Made by a program: the position numbers and the translations under genes | Source: Todiramphus chloris collaris | Lineage: Eukaryota > Chordata > Aves > Coraciiformes > Alcedinidae | DNA: 64,000 nucleotides | Assembly: GCA_025345505.1 (NCBI GenBank) | Contig: JANVCC010000073.1 | Span: 9,614,887-9,678,886 of the forward strand | Reading direction: 5' to 3' | Part shown: positions 47,991 through 61,400 of the stretch, piece after piece | Layout: each line of letters begins with the position of its first letter | Position numbering within the stretch: position 1 is the stretch's first letter | The notes under the pieces: model-generated | Databases searched by the model: none | What the model was told of the DNA's origin: nothing | The model's input: only the letters and a program-made list of their open reading frames with translations

Positions 47991-50190
47991 TAAATTTGCA
48001 ATTTAAAATTAGGATGTTTTTTCAGTAGATCAAGATTGCTTCCTGCTTTTGAATGAAGGAATGAGAACTGCATTCTTCTGTTTGCCTAGCTCTGATTGGA
48101 AACTATATGATTGCTGGAATATTCAGAAAACTGCATAGTAAAAAGCTATTTACACTTAAAACATCTTTTTAACAATGCCTTTTCTGAGGGTACAAATTCC
48201 TAACTTCTGTGATCTTTAGTTCAGTAAGGAAAACTGAGATGACCCCATAAGAAGTCACTGTCCAAAAGTCCCATCACATATAACAGAATTAATTTAACAC
48301 CTTGACTTTAATGCCATCCCTGAATCATGTGACATCAGTTAAGCTGTTGACGTGATGACACACATGGTTAGTGCTTCCAGGTCACATAATAAGCAAACAG
48401 ACCAGATTTCTGAAACAATATGAAGGCATTAATGGAAATTTTGATGACTTCTGAATGAAATGCTTAGTGAGGTGCCTATCAGGAGGTTGTGTGTATTCCT
48501 CCTCTGCAATTCTTTCTTCTTTTTTTGAGGTAAAATACTGTGTTTTGGTTATGTTGTTGGTTTTTTTTGGTTTTTTTTTTTTTTTTTATTGGCAGTCTAG
48601 ATAAGAGGCATAAGGTTGTAAGTATTTTGGGGCTAAAATGTCCCTATCTTATGTAACTGAAGAGCATTCAGCACCCATTATCTTGAATAATACTGCAATA
48701 AATGTGACGTAAAATGTATTATCAATGAAGATCCAGCTGAGACCAGAAGCATTAGGCACAGACATTTTTTCAGTCTTCCTTATTCTTATTCACATGACCG
48801 AAGCTAATTTTAAAGAAAAAAAAAAAACCTCATGGATTTCCAAGAAAATAAATGCAATGAAAAATGTTGGTCCTATTTTGTGGTAGTACTAGGCAGTATG
48901 AAACAGTAAGACTTAGCTGGAATGACTCTCAGTAAAAGTTGTTTTAAAAAGTGCAATAAAATTCTAATATCCTCTGAAAGGTTATTATCCAAGTAAAGAA
49001 GGCATTTATGTATAAAGCTATGCCAATTTGTCACATCAAGATAGGGCTTTTCATGACACCAAATGTGAACTAATTCTCTTTTCACTTACCGTGTGAGTAG
49101 CTTTATTCCAATACTACTGAAATCAATGACAGACTTGCCATTAAATTCTCCTCAAATAATAGCATGGAACTAATGGTAGAATGGCCATGAGATGGCAATT
49201 CCAGCTGGCAGCATTTACAAAGGGGACTTTATGAGGAAGTTGGGTAAATTCAAAGTCCAAGTGCAGTAGAAGGCAGCAAATTCTCAATCATTAGACTGGA
49301 TTTGCAGAAACATAAAAATTTACTATAACAAATATAAAAACTGACGTAAGTTTGTATTAGTGCCATTACATTTAATTGGTGGAATGTAGCAGAACTATGG
49401 AGTTATAAGCTAGTAATGAGGTTTATGGAAACCAATTAAAGTATAAACATTTAAGAGTTGCTGACAATCGCTAGGCACTTCTGAGTGTTGAGTTCTTTCA
49501 TAGAGATGTTTTAATTGCTAAGGATAGTGCTGTGAAAATTCAGTAGCTTATTTTATTGCTTTTTGTTATTTCAGTAGCTAACCACTTACCACTCTAGATT
49601 GTAAATATTTTATTCCTGATGATTTTCTTGTTTGTGTTTCTTTAATTTGAAGTTATTTGGGTTTATCTTATTTCTATTTGTAGATTCTTTCCATGGGGAA
49701 GATGGACATTCACTTGTCACCAGAAATTCACATGTCTTACTGTGGCAAGTTCTTGAAGGGGTACCTATCATCCACTGAAGGTGCTTGTCTAGTAGTTCTG
49801 GACCAGTCTGCTCCCAGATGCTAGCAATAAGAAGCTGAAGAGAGAAGGCAAAGCTAGTGATTGGATTAGTATCCAGTAAAAAGCATTTTTGTCAATGAGT
49901 GAAGTGTCATTTCAAATTAGTCTCTCCTGTGGGATATTTATGACCATCCTTATTATAATATCTAGCTAGAGTGGGTAAATATTGTAAAAATTTATATTCG
50001 GCATGAAGATCACAAAGAAGCATCTCCCATAGATGTACTTAGATGTACTTAGAAAAAGAGTGATGATTTCCTAGACTGCAAATGAGAAAGGTGAGGGAGA
50101 TGCACAATAAATATATTAACTGATTGTAGTGCGTCTGTCTGAGCTGATTTTTCCCATACAGCTCTCATGTTGCAGTAAAGGGAGCAGAAT
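47991..50190. other. Gene-free unique sequence
   Basis: No supported gene. It includes T8-GG-T17 at 48561-48587 and a short direct duplication of AGATGTACTT at 50031-50050. Otherwise AT-rich unique DNA. Confidence 0.5.
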
Positions 50191-50652
50191 TGTGGTGTGT
50201 TTACCCTGGCTTGGCACCAGGTGCCCACCAAGCCCTTCTATCACTCCCCCCAACCTCTGTCAGCATGGCACGTGGGGAGAGAATAAGATGAAAAGAGCTA
50301 TGGGTTATGATAGGTAAAGGTGTTATTCCCATCTGCAGGCGATGTTGGGCTGAGTCCAGGAAGCTGGGCTCCATAACACGTATAGCAGTTGCTCGGAGGG
50401 CAAAACAGAATGCCCCCCCCCCATCCTCCTCCTGCCTTCTCCCTTTATAGATGAGCTGACGTCATATGGTATGGAATATCCCACTGGTGAGCTCACATCA
50501 GCTGTATCCCTTCCCCCATCTCGCCCCCCCAGCCTCTGGTGCCGTGTGAGCACTGGCAGTCATAACATGGGTGTGTTATCGACACCCTCCAGCTCCCAGT
50601 GCTGCAGCATGAGGCCTGGGTGGGAAAAAGCAGCTCAGCCAGACCCACTACA
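50191..50652 (-). mobile_element. Solo ERV LTR, inverted, 462 bp
   Basis: Read on the minus strand, it starts TGTAGTGGGTCTGGCTGAGC and ends AGGGTAAACACACCACA, with imperfect inverted ends of LTR type. It contains GATATTCCATACCATATGAC followed by TGACGTCA and a TATA box (CTATAAAGGG), an arrangement I associate with avian ERVL LTRs. No internal viral sequence flanks it, so it is probably a solo LTR left by LTR-LTR recombination. It is clearly richer in G+C than its surroundings. Flanking pentamers (AGAAT and CTGAT) do not match, so no target duplication is evident. It belongs to a different LTR family from the 38.8 kb provirus. Confidence 0.8.
50441..50464 (-). promoter_or_regulatory. CRE plus TATA box in the solo LTR
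   Basis: On the minus strand the perfect palindrome TGACGTCA (50457-50464), the CREB/ATF consensus, lies 6 bp upstream of CTATAAAGGG (50441-50450). This would be the U3 core promoter. Whether it is used now is unknown. Confidence 0.6.
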
Positions 50653-52623
50653 CTGATATAATTCTAGGGTGTGGGGAAAGGTACAAAATTGAAGAAAAAG
50701 CTACACACAGCTTCCTTAAAAAAATTATACTAAACAAAGAACTAGGCAAGGCTGCCATAGGACTATGTGTACTTGTTAGTTCCTGTGTGGTTATATCTTC
50801 CTATGATTTTGGTTTGTATGCAACAGTTTTGAGTTCCACCTCCATGATCCTTGTGCTTCTGTGTGAGTAATGGAAAGAGTTCCCGATCCTCCTCCTCCAG
50901 ATATCTTGACACTTTCATTCTTTATCAAAGTTTCTCCCCATTCAGGCTTGTCTTCAGGTAAACAAGTTCGTTTTTGTATTCTCCCTATGCATGAGAATTT
51001 TCCCATACCCTTAATCAGATTTAACTAAGTCCTTAATAGTCTCATTATATTTATTCAGATTTTCTAATACGATCATTTGCATCACTTAGATGACATAGAG
51101 TTGTCGTAATCCGTCTGTGAATTCCCTGTGGCATAGAGAAACTGATGGCTGTACAGAATTTAACATCTTTGAGTTTTCCAATTTTCTCCAGCATAGTTGG
51201 TTTGTGGAGGGGAATGACACAATCTGGAAGAGAGTGGATGAGATCAACTGTGTTGCATCAGTCTAAGGCTGGGAAAAAGTGTGGCCCAGTGGTTTTCAGC
51301 CACCTGTAAGATGCAATTTTGTAAGAGCACCTCAGTGGTTGTGTTTGTTTATATAATACAAGTATAGTAAAATTTGACCACAGAAGCTTGGATAATAATT
51401 TATATGTCTCAAATGGGTGAAATATTTAGTGTCACACTCTACAAATCCCGGTGGCTGTGCTATTTAAGGCAAGTTCTGCTTTTATCAATAGATTGTTTGT
51501 GACATATGACAAAAAAAAGAGAGCCTGCAGCAAAGTATAGTTTAGCTAGGTCTGAATTAGATTTTATAGGTCACCTATTCTCAGTTAATTCAACACCATC
51601 TGATTGCAAGAAAGGTATTTAGTGCAGCTTAATTAGAAGGGATGTCTTTTATCCTCATTTAATGCAGTTGCGTTTATATAAGCTCAAGGATTGGCAGTAG
51701 GTTTTTCTCTTTGAGATTCTGGGGTCTCAATCTAACAAAAGCCAATAAATGAGCCAATCTGCTCCTAGATTTCCTGTCTGGTGCTTGTAGTGCAGGCAGC
51801 ATAAGGACAAGCTTTAGAGAACGTATGACCACTACACAGAAAGAGTCTCAACCTTAAATTAATTGCTAGCTTGATAAAGAGAGAAATAAAGCAGTAAATG
51901 CCATAATAAGTTGAAACTAGAATGTTACATTTAAAGGGAAGAGGAATTTTATGGCTAATTGTACCATTTGAAAATTCCTCAATGTTTTCTGTCTTACTCT
52001 AGTATCCAACTTTTAAAAAGGCTGTTATCTTTTTTAAGAAAATTTAAGAGTAGTTGCTTCTTAGTATTAATTCTATCATCAAACATTTTGTAAAGATGTC
52101 TCTCATTGTCATAACAAGTTTTCCTCTTATGTATACTGTGCCGTAGTTCCTAAATATCTTGTGAATGTAAAAGAAGAAAATTAAGTAAATTAGGATGTAA
52201 TCTTTACAGCAAACCCACAGCATTTTTAATTAAATTTCAAGACAGAAATTAATCTTGAGATAGGTTTTTTAGAACAAAAGCAGTACCATTGAATACAAAA
52301 CCTTTCAAAAATACCTTGGTTTTGAAAAAAACTCCATTATTTTTGATGTTTTATCAAAAGAAAATAGTTTGAAATTTTCAAAATGTTTTCTGCTGACCAG
52401 CCAGATGGAACAAGTCTTGTGATCAGACTCGTACAAGGGTGCTGCATTATTTTCCTTGAGATATGCCCAGTTCTGAACGCTAATACTCTGTGGTATTTTA
52501 AACAAAGCATAAATGGTGTATACATATAACTAGCCACCATGCAAGCCTCAAATTACCCAATGCACAGATGTGTTTTTACTGAAGTGATACTGGATATACT
52601 AAGGGCAGCCAGACTTGACTGTC

Positions 52624-52644
52624 AAAAAAAAAAAAAAAAAAAAA
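52624..52644. repeat. Poly(A) tract, 21 nt
   Basis: A run of A with no recognisable retroposon body upstream. Confidence 0.9.
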
Positions 52645-52889
52645 GTAAGGGATGTTGACATGACAATAAATGAACAGGATTTGAATTATAGTAAATGTAT
52701 CTTCATCAAGCTCCCAGAGGTACTTCTCTCACAGTTCAATGCTATTAAATTCTATACAATAACAGGCTTGTTAAATTAAAATTAAATGCTAATTTAACAC
52801 ATCTAAAAGCATTATCACATTTTTCACTGAACTGTGTTTTTTAATGACTTAGAATTGTGTATTTGTATCATGTAATCTATTTATTCCAG

Positions 52890-52929
52890 TTGTTCTGGAG
52901 AATTTGTCATTGTTCTAGAGAATTTGTTA
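52890..52929. repeat. 20-bp tandem duplication
   Basis: TTGTTCTGGAGAATTTGTCA and TTGTTCTAGAGAATTTGTTA are adjacent and differ at two positions. A local duplication without evident function. Confidence 0.9.
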
Positions 52930-55900
52930 TTTTTATTTATTGAATTATATCCTGTTCATTGTCAACCTTTTATGACAAGCAGAGAAGTCACAAGAATTAG
53001 TGAAGCATAAACTGAAGGATATAAACAGGGAAGTGGTTCACACAAAATACATAGAAATCTAATGACGAAGTGAGGGAGAAATAATATTGTAATGAAGAAG
53101 ATGCAGTTAAGATTTACAGGATTTTCAAGTTACATTTTCAGGCATCAAAATCCTGCCGTTTGAAATGCTAGATGAGTCCTGGTGTACTTCCACATTGGTT
53201 AGAAGAAAAGGTTTTTTTTCTTCTTTAATGAAATTAGGATATACTTCTTGTCAATACACCATGCTGCTTGAGCAACTAACCTTTAGCTAATGTGCTAATG
53301 CCACTTCCAGTTGATGTACCTATTTAAAATGAACAATGCTAATGACAGAATACTGAGAACAATTAAGCTGAACTTGTCAAAATTAATAGAAGAGATGGCA
53401 TCTTAATCTTAGCCAGCAAAGGCTAATAGAATCAAATGTTTTGCATAAGCACACTTTGTAATATTTGATTGTGATTTAGAAAAAATTTACTGTTCCCATT
53501 CTTGTTTTACAAAGCTGTACTGAGCTAAGTGATTTGAGTATGTCCCAGCTGGACAGAGCTAAGAGTTTCCTTCAGAAAACTCATGTTCTTCAATTATTTC
53601 CTTTCTCTGATGTTGCCAGCTAGCCCACAGGAAGTTAATAGGCCTCCTCCAGGTACAGTACATGCATACTGCTAAGCAGGTCTGACCTTTCAAGTGCTGA
53701 TGGACTTTGTAGGTATACGCTCAGATCTGCTGATGTTTCACTCCGTGAAAATGCATGTTCACAAGGAAAACAAAAGAACATCACATATTACGTAACATGC
53801 TGTTCCTCAAGCAACAGAGCTAAGTTAATTGAGTTTCCTGTAGACTTTTCTCCCATGTTCTTTTATCTAGCTTCACACTATGTGCCCTCAGTGATCTGAT
53901 TCATTTCCCCAGTACCATTTCTGTCCCTTAAATCCCTCTGTACTTGAACTTTTCTGCCTCACACTTTCTCTGGATCTCTCTTATGGACATTCTTATGTTA
54001 TTCTATAAAATATGATCACCTCTGCAACATGGTAAATAAATCAGACTTCCTCAACAGTGCCTGCTAGTGGCATCTTCTCTCTGGTGTTTATATCATTCAT
54101 TATATTACTGGAGTACATGAACTGCCACTGTAATTATGATCTTTTTTCAAACAGAAAGCTGAAGTCATAATGATAATACATGCTAACCAAACAAAGGTTA
54201 CGGTGTATAGTTTTAGGATAAGCTCACTCACTGTGCTTTGCTGAGTGTTTGTGTCATGTTTCTGGATTTAGTCAGTAACTTAACTAAGCAACTTAGATTT
54301 GTTATGTCTCTCCCATCTAATGAATTAAAGACTAGTTGCTAATCTCAGTGATATATATTGAGATATTCTTATCTTCCCTATGTTCTGGCTAAGTCTTTCT
54401 AATATTAAAAGTAAACTTTTGAAGTGTATTTCTACAAAGTGATAGTACATTGTTATTATTTCTGAAACTATATTTGATGCTCTATAATTACTACTGTAAG
54501 CTCTGTGCTACCAGAAACCTTCATTAATCACAAATATTTTGCTCTTCTAGTTACAATTCTTCCTTCCCTTGTTCACTGACTTTATTTCTTATTTTGTTTG
54601 AATCACTGTCCCAGAGCAGCTATAAAGTGTAGACGTTTATGGCAAAAACAAAGAATAGCAAATTCCATGCTGGGCAATGTAGCAGTCACTTGTTTGTTTG
54701 CATGCTGAGAAACCTGCCAAAAGTACCAGAACTTTTCTCTGGTGAATAATGTAATAAATTAGATTTCATCACCATGTAATCACAGATCCATGAGAACTGG
54801 ATATAAAATTTTTCTTCAAATATTTCTCAGTGGAGCCCATCATGCTACATACACAAACTCTGTTTGAAAATGTACTTGCTTATTAACTGGCTATGTTTGC
54901 TTTTCCAAAAAAAAAACAGAGTCTTTTTTACCTCAAAAGCTGCATGGAAGCTCTGCTTGTTACTAGCTAATAAAAATGCATACAGAAGAGATGACTGTAA
55001 AAGTAGGGCATATTTGTAAGCATCTGCTACATTTATATGTTCTAAATGTGTCCATTTGTGTAGGCAGATCCACAATTTAGCTGAAATAGAACAAGACAAA
55101 AAAAGTCTCAGAAATATTCTGATTTTTCTTTTGAAATTTTCACATTTTTAATACACCAAAATGTAAATAAATAAATGAGGAGTATTGGAAATGTTGAAGA
55201 GGCAACGAAGCTGATATGGGCAGGAAACCTGAAAACTACTACAGTTGTGTTTATTGACATGTTTTCATAATTAAATATTCAAGCCAGCTGATGGAGGGTC
55301 AGATGTGCTAGGATGTATTGGTCGGTTAAATTATGTCAGCCCACCATTGCTGAGGAGCATGCTGAAGCCACAGCAACTGGAGAATGTGATCTCTAGCCTG
55401 AGTTGATTTTCTGAAGTATTAGTTCCTCAAGAGCTATGTTGAAACTGTTAGTAGGCGCTGAAAATGATTAACAAAGGAAGGTTTCTGGTGGATCCACTGG
55501 TGTCCTAACCTGCTACATGGAAGATTTAAGGCATCCTAAATGACATGATAAGGTCATAATCTTTAGGTATTTTTTAATGAATAATCCTAAGTACTTATTG
55601 CATTTTGATGATAATAGTGAGCTGTCAGGAAGACATGGAAATGGGTAGAATCAAGGGAAGGTGCCTGTAGATGCCCTGTCCAAGAAAATGTTCTTCCTGA
55701 CAGAAGGCTCTGGTAATGTACCTTTTTTGTTGCATCACCACTCTGTTTACAGCTCAGGGATCTATGGACTCTAAATTTTTTGGTGGGTTCCTTATGATAT
55801 GTATCATAAAGTGTCTTTTAGGGGAGTGTATGTGTTTCTTTTTTTGTACGTAGACAGCATATTAAGTCTCATAATCCTGTTTTATTGTTTTAAGTATAGC

Positions 55901-57195
55901 TCATTAACATTATTTCCCCTTTTTTTTTTTTTTTTTAATTAAGCAATAACTACGGCTTTGTGCAAGAGGCTTTTTACTTCTAATAGTCTCTTATTCTGCA
56001 GTTTAAAAGCAACCTTTTTTCCCCCCTTCCTTTAATATAGACTTGAAAATTTTTATACACTTACTATGAGCTTCAAATAATTGTGTCTTTTAATAGTCTT
56101 CCTTTCATGGACAAGGCATTTTTACCCTTTTAGCCACTCTTTTTTGTTTGCTTTCAGAAAGCTGCTTCTTTTTCATATAATCCTCTCCTCGGAATTGAGA
56201 GTTACTGTGGTTAATTTGTTGTGTGTGTGGCTTCTTCACACCTCCAAAGACACTGAAATCAATTTTGAATTGAAGAGTTTTTCTTGTTTAGAAAGTGGGT
56301 GTTCAGTAATTGCAGCCTGTGCTGGGTCCAGCATGCTACTGTGGAAATAATGAAGAAATGCTTTGCATTTGTGGATTACCCTTTTTACCAACTAGTAAAT
56401 TAAGGCATTTTGCTTTTCTGTCTCTTTGTCTTTCTTATCATGGGTGTAAGAAAGACAGCGTGGAAAGTGTTGTGTAGGGATGTTGCCATTCTTTGGACAA
56501 CTTTACTTTTTAAAATTATTAACTTATCTGAACTCTGTATTCAAATAATGAAGAGGGAGGAAAAGATTTGTGCCTGAACCTGTAATTCTTTCCCTAAATT
56601 GTGGTTATACAAGGTGTTTTAAAGTGGTATATGTCTATTAATCATCACATAAAAGGAACAAAAATAGCATTTATAATTAATAATGTGATTGAGTCTTTGT
56701 TAACTGAAAATTTTGCCTCTTTTGTTGTGGTATAGTAAAGAATGCACAGGAAGAATCTTAATTTCATGCAAGATGTACAAATCGCTAATAACATTGAAAA
56801 TTATTGTTTTCCATGAAAAATAATCCAGGAATTTCCTTTTAAATTAAAGAATTAAAATTTTATATGATTACAAAAAAATTTTGGAAACATTTATCTTGTC
56901 ATATTTTAATATTCCAGTCCATGGTAAATTCTGAACAAGTTTTGGGGAGATTCATTAGGGAAACAGCATGTTGCTATTAGTAGCAATTTACAGGAATGTT
57001 TGATGAAGATTTAGTTCCTGTAAGACTAGGTATCTTACAAGTGATATATAAAGAAACAGCCTTACATTGAGAAGATGTAAAATCTGAGATGTCAGTTAGT
57101 AGGAAGTTGCATCTTTGTTAACTTTGCATCTTCAAATATTTACTAAGGTTTTTATACTTTGATGACACTATTTTAGTACATTTTGATCTGAAATC

Positions 57196-57230
57196 GGGGG
57201 GGGGGTGGGGAAGGGGAGAAGAAAAAAAAA
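57196..57230. repeat. G-run and purine tract
   Basis: G10, T, G4, AA, G4 at 57196-57216, followed by AGAAG and A9. The + strand is almost pure purine for 35 bp. The G-runs satisfy a G-quadruplex pattern if the G10 run supplies two tracts. Confidence 0.85.
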
Positions 57231-58192
57231 CCCTCTTGTACTCTTACTATTCAATTCACACATTCTGTAGTGTGTTTCCAATGTCTCCTTTGTCTAACAC
57301 TAAACATCCAGGAGAAAGCTGAATCTGATTTACAGAAATGGGGATGTGGATTTGATATCGGTGCATAACACCTTTGTTCGTCTTCTAAAGAATTCCAATT
57401 CTTTAAAGCATGTGGACTGTGCTGGGACAGAGTTTTGAGTGAGAGTAATAGCTTGGCTTAACATCCTGAGTGGCTGAGCCACATTATTTCACTGCAGTCA
57501 TCTTTTTTACAGTCTCTTGTGGAGAAATAAGAACTCAGTTTAGTATGCCCTCTTTCACCAGATCACAACAGACTGCTCTTATAGAGTTTTGACCAACACT
57601 TCATGTATATTTATGATGTAAATAGTGAATACTTAAGATCAGGTTGTGAATCCTGATAAATAAAATACTATGATAATTTTTTTGGTTTAAGCATGTAATG
57701 TTTTCAAAATTAATTTCAACATGTTTTGCCTTTCGTAAAATGTGATTATATTTATATTGTCAATTTTAGAAAATAGCATTTTCAGTTTAAAGTAGCAGAG
57801 AATTGCCACATAGTTTTTCTCTATTTCTAATGACTAATGCAGTTAAAATTGCCTAGTGTATCATTAATAGTTTTAGGATGGATAATATTTACTGGAATAG
57901 ATTATTTTTTTCAATAATGCACCATATATAAGAAGTAATTTGTATAGTAAATAGAAGAAAATAAGTGCATCTAAATTAATGAGATCTGTCTGTACACAGA
58001 CTAAAGGAAATTACTCTTTAAAAAAAAGGGATGTCATCCATTCCACATATATTACTCCTTGGAGTTCGGTCTGGTATTATTTCAAAGGCACTTCTGTTAA
58101 AATGACATAGACAAAGCAACTATGATTAGGCAAATGATGGTACAGAAAACAGAATTCAAAGCCTAGAAAAAGAGCATTTGTTTAGATAGCTG

Positions 58193-58271
58193 ATTATCTC
58201 ATATTCTAATATTCTAATTATCTAAGTCTATTATCTAATATCTAATTCTAATATCTAACATTATCTAATAC
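58193..58271. repeat. Degenerate ATTATCTAATATCTA repeat
   Basis: About 80 bp made of varied TCTAAT, TATTCTAAT and TTATCTAA units. It is a degenerate simple repeat next to homeodomain-like TAATT-rich sequence. Confidence 0.8.
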
Positions 58272-58429
58272 AGGGGCAGTAAAGAAAATAGTTAAGAGGG
58301 CAGTTAAAAAAAGCTCTGTGCAGGTCATAATTTCAGCCCTTCATCATCATCATTTATGAGTTTCATCATCCATTGCAATATTTTTTTTTTTAATCGAGGT
58401 ATTGCATTTAAGTATCATATTCTAATAGA

Positions 58430-58465
58430 TAGCTAATTGGACTAATTGCCTACTGTAATTAGCTA
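58430..58465. repeat. 9-bp inverted repeat with 18-nt loop
   Basis: TAGCTAATT (58430-58438) and AATTAGCTA (58457-58465) are perfect complements separated by 18 nt that contain another TAATT core. It could form a hairpin or act as a paired homeodomain site. Confidence 0.7.
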
Positions 58466-61400
58466 CAGATCTAGTACATCTTTATTTTAACTGTTGAATA
58501 CCTCATTAAAATTCCTCCTTATGGAGAGGGGCAGAAGAAGGTGGTACCATTAAACTATTTTTTTATGTCAAATGAATGTTTTATGCTCTTTTATGTGATA
58601 TCAAAGATTTGAGCACATAGGGGAGCCTTTATCAATCCAGAGGGACTTGCCTTGGGGTGTGCTATGAGTGGTGAGAAGATGGAAACCATATTCCAACCAC
58701 TTTGGAGCACCAGACCACCATGTAGAAGGGGCAAGTGTTTAACGTGAAAATGTTCTCAAGAGGCGTAAAAGGGAAGGAGAACAAATGCACAAGATTTCTG
58801 TCAAGAGAACCTTGGTTATAATATCTAAGATTTGTCTGAGTAGGAATTTGCATAAATATCTAGGAGAAAACAACCAAAATTTAAAAGTTAATGTAAATAC
58901 TGTAAAACATTATTAGGTTTTAGTTGTTAAGCTTATCTGCTAATTTCAATCAGAATTTGAATGTTCAGTAAGAACAATGTCTACTACATTTATTCATTTT
59001 GCTAAGCTCTGAAGAAATTCTAGTGGAATTGTTCTCTGTTGTACAGTGGGAGGCTGGTGATTGTTCTTGTTGCTCTCAACTAAGAAATCAGCTCCTCATT
59101 TTTCAAAATAACAGTGAAGTCAAACTTCTGAAACTGGCAGTGTAGCTTAGAACAATTATCCGAATCTTTTTATGAGAGAGAATTAGTTTTCTCTAGTTAG
59201 TAGCAAATGTTTTCTGAATTGTTTGAAACATCTGTTTGTGTTTAGTGAAATTTCTTGGGATTGATATCTGACATCTTTTCTTCAGAGGACTGAAATTGAG
59301 CTAACAGCTTGATAAAAGTCTTATGTATTTCTCTAGTCCTTTTTAAAGGTAGATACAGCTAGAATTATATCAGAGTAGCCACTTTATTTCTTTACTGAAG
59401 AGACTATCTCTTGCCAGGCTTGGTGGGGCGTTTTAGAGACAGCAGCTCCAGAACATCAGGCACATACGTTAGAGTGTATGAACAATGCAAGTCCTGCATT
59501 ACACGCACAGCAGCATGTCACCACAGGATGAAGCGTTACAAAGTGGTCTTTATCTTAAAAGTGAGGGTTTGGTCATTTATTTTTCAGTAGCAAGGACATT
59601 TTTGACATGTGAACCAGCAGTGTGGTTAGCGGAATGAATTGGGAATTTAATGTATAGCTGGCACCTGTCATTCAGGGTTTACCAGGAAGAAGTAGGGACT
59701 TCCACTTCCATCAGCTTTTGGCAGTACAGGTTACAGCTATCTTTTTCTTTAGGGGCCACTATTATTTTTATCATTAAAGGAAATAATTCCTATATTGTAA
59801 CAGAAAAGCCAATGGCTGCAGCAGTTTCACTGTGAGTGCTAATCCTCTCCTGAGACTAGCTCCCACACAGCAACAAAGATGAACAAGTACAGTACATACT
59901 GAAGTGCTCCTAATTCAGCCGGGTGCTGTGCAAGCCCTCAGTTTATTTCTGTTTTCTAAGGTTTATATTTCTAAATGTTCAGGAAGCAACAATTAGGGAA
60001 AGAAAAGTCTATTTAACTGGATTCTCTTGTCTCAATATATCTTCATCAGACCATGGGAAAACTGGTATCTTTCTCTTGGGAAGTGGGTGATGTTTTTGCT
60101 TCCCGCAACAGCTCTGCCTTTATTCCTTTCTGAGGAAACCATATGTAGCACCAAAATCTGGATTCAAGCAACCCACTAATCCACTAAGATCCTACCCTGC
60201 ATTTTACTGAAGTGATTATTTGCTGAAGGAAAGGAGTAATTCAATTACTTAAAGATTGCTGTTGGGCAATGGAAAATGCATGATCTCCCCAGTTTCTTTG
60301 ATGTCCCATGTAGATTAATTTTTAAAATTCCTAAAAATACAGAATGTGAAATTATAATGTTAAGAATAGTTATTCTGTCAACTGTTCGTTAGACATGCAG
60401 CTGGCTGGTTTTGACTTAGAGACTTGTACATTGTGAGGTTCCAAACTCTTTTTTTTGCAACCAAAGGCTTTTAGGAAAGTGATTAAAATGTGATGAGCTT
60501 ATTAGCTTGATCTAAAATTACTTGCTCTTATGCCATACTCTTGAAACTTTATATGCTTTATAAATGTGTTTAAATGGACAGTACTTTGTATGGGGTTTCT
60601 TATAACTAAAGTATGGCTGACTTATTCCTGGAAGCTTAGAAGTTCTCTCAGATGGCAATTTACATATGGGTTAAAATATCATAAGGCAAAAATGAAATGA
60701 TAAATGTTAATCTGAGAAAATATTAGATTTTATGCAGAGAAATTTTGTGTTGCAACTATTTTTTGTCTTCTCTTGTCACAAGTATCATAAGTCAGCTCTG
60801 TTTGGAACAGTTTTAGTTTGTGAATTTTCAAATTCTGCTTCAATATCTTGAAAGTGTAGTATAAATTTACAATCAACTATGTATTCTTCCTCTCTCATAT
60901 ACAGTTTGACCTCACATAAACTGGTGTAAACAGAGAAATTACTTGTGCCAGCAAACATACTGTAATTTGAGGCTGTCAAAGTGGAGGTTAGAATCTGGCC
61001 ATGAGTATAAATAGAACATAATCTACTTCCCCTGAGGTCTGCAGATTCAGTAAGTTTTGATAGTTATGAATTCAAACCCTAGCAATGGTTTATGCTGACA
61101 TGCAGCTCCTTCATACAGCTTAAAATTGGATGAAGGAAAATTTATGAGAGGAACATATGTCCAACTTAGAACTGAGTCTGGAGGTAGGGCTGTGGAAGTG
61201 AATTGTTCATTCCTAATATGCTCCATCCTATCCCTTGCATACACACCTCTGCTCTTATTTTCTGTGCATATAGTATAGATATTTTTCCACATATCTATGG
61301 CAAGATACTGTGAAAGTGAACTTGTCAAAGAACATTTTTGCCTTTTGGAAAAAAAATTAAAAAACAACATACCCACCAAAATTCTCCTCACTGTTGATTT

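Noticed and set aside
47702-48073. 123-codon minus-strand ORF
   Set aside because: It is the antisense shadow of the + strand CR1 at 47579-47990.
61047-61391. 114-codon minus-strand ORF
   Set aside because: No recognisable motif, composition like the flanks, and no splice or promoter context that would support it.
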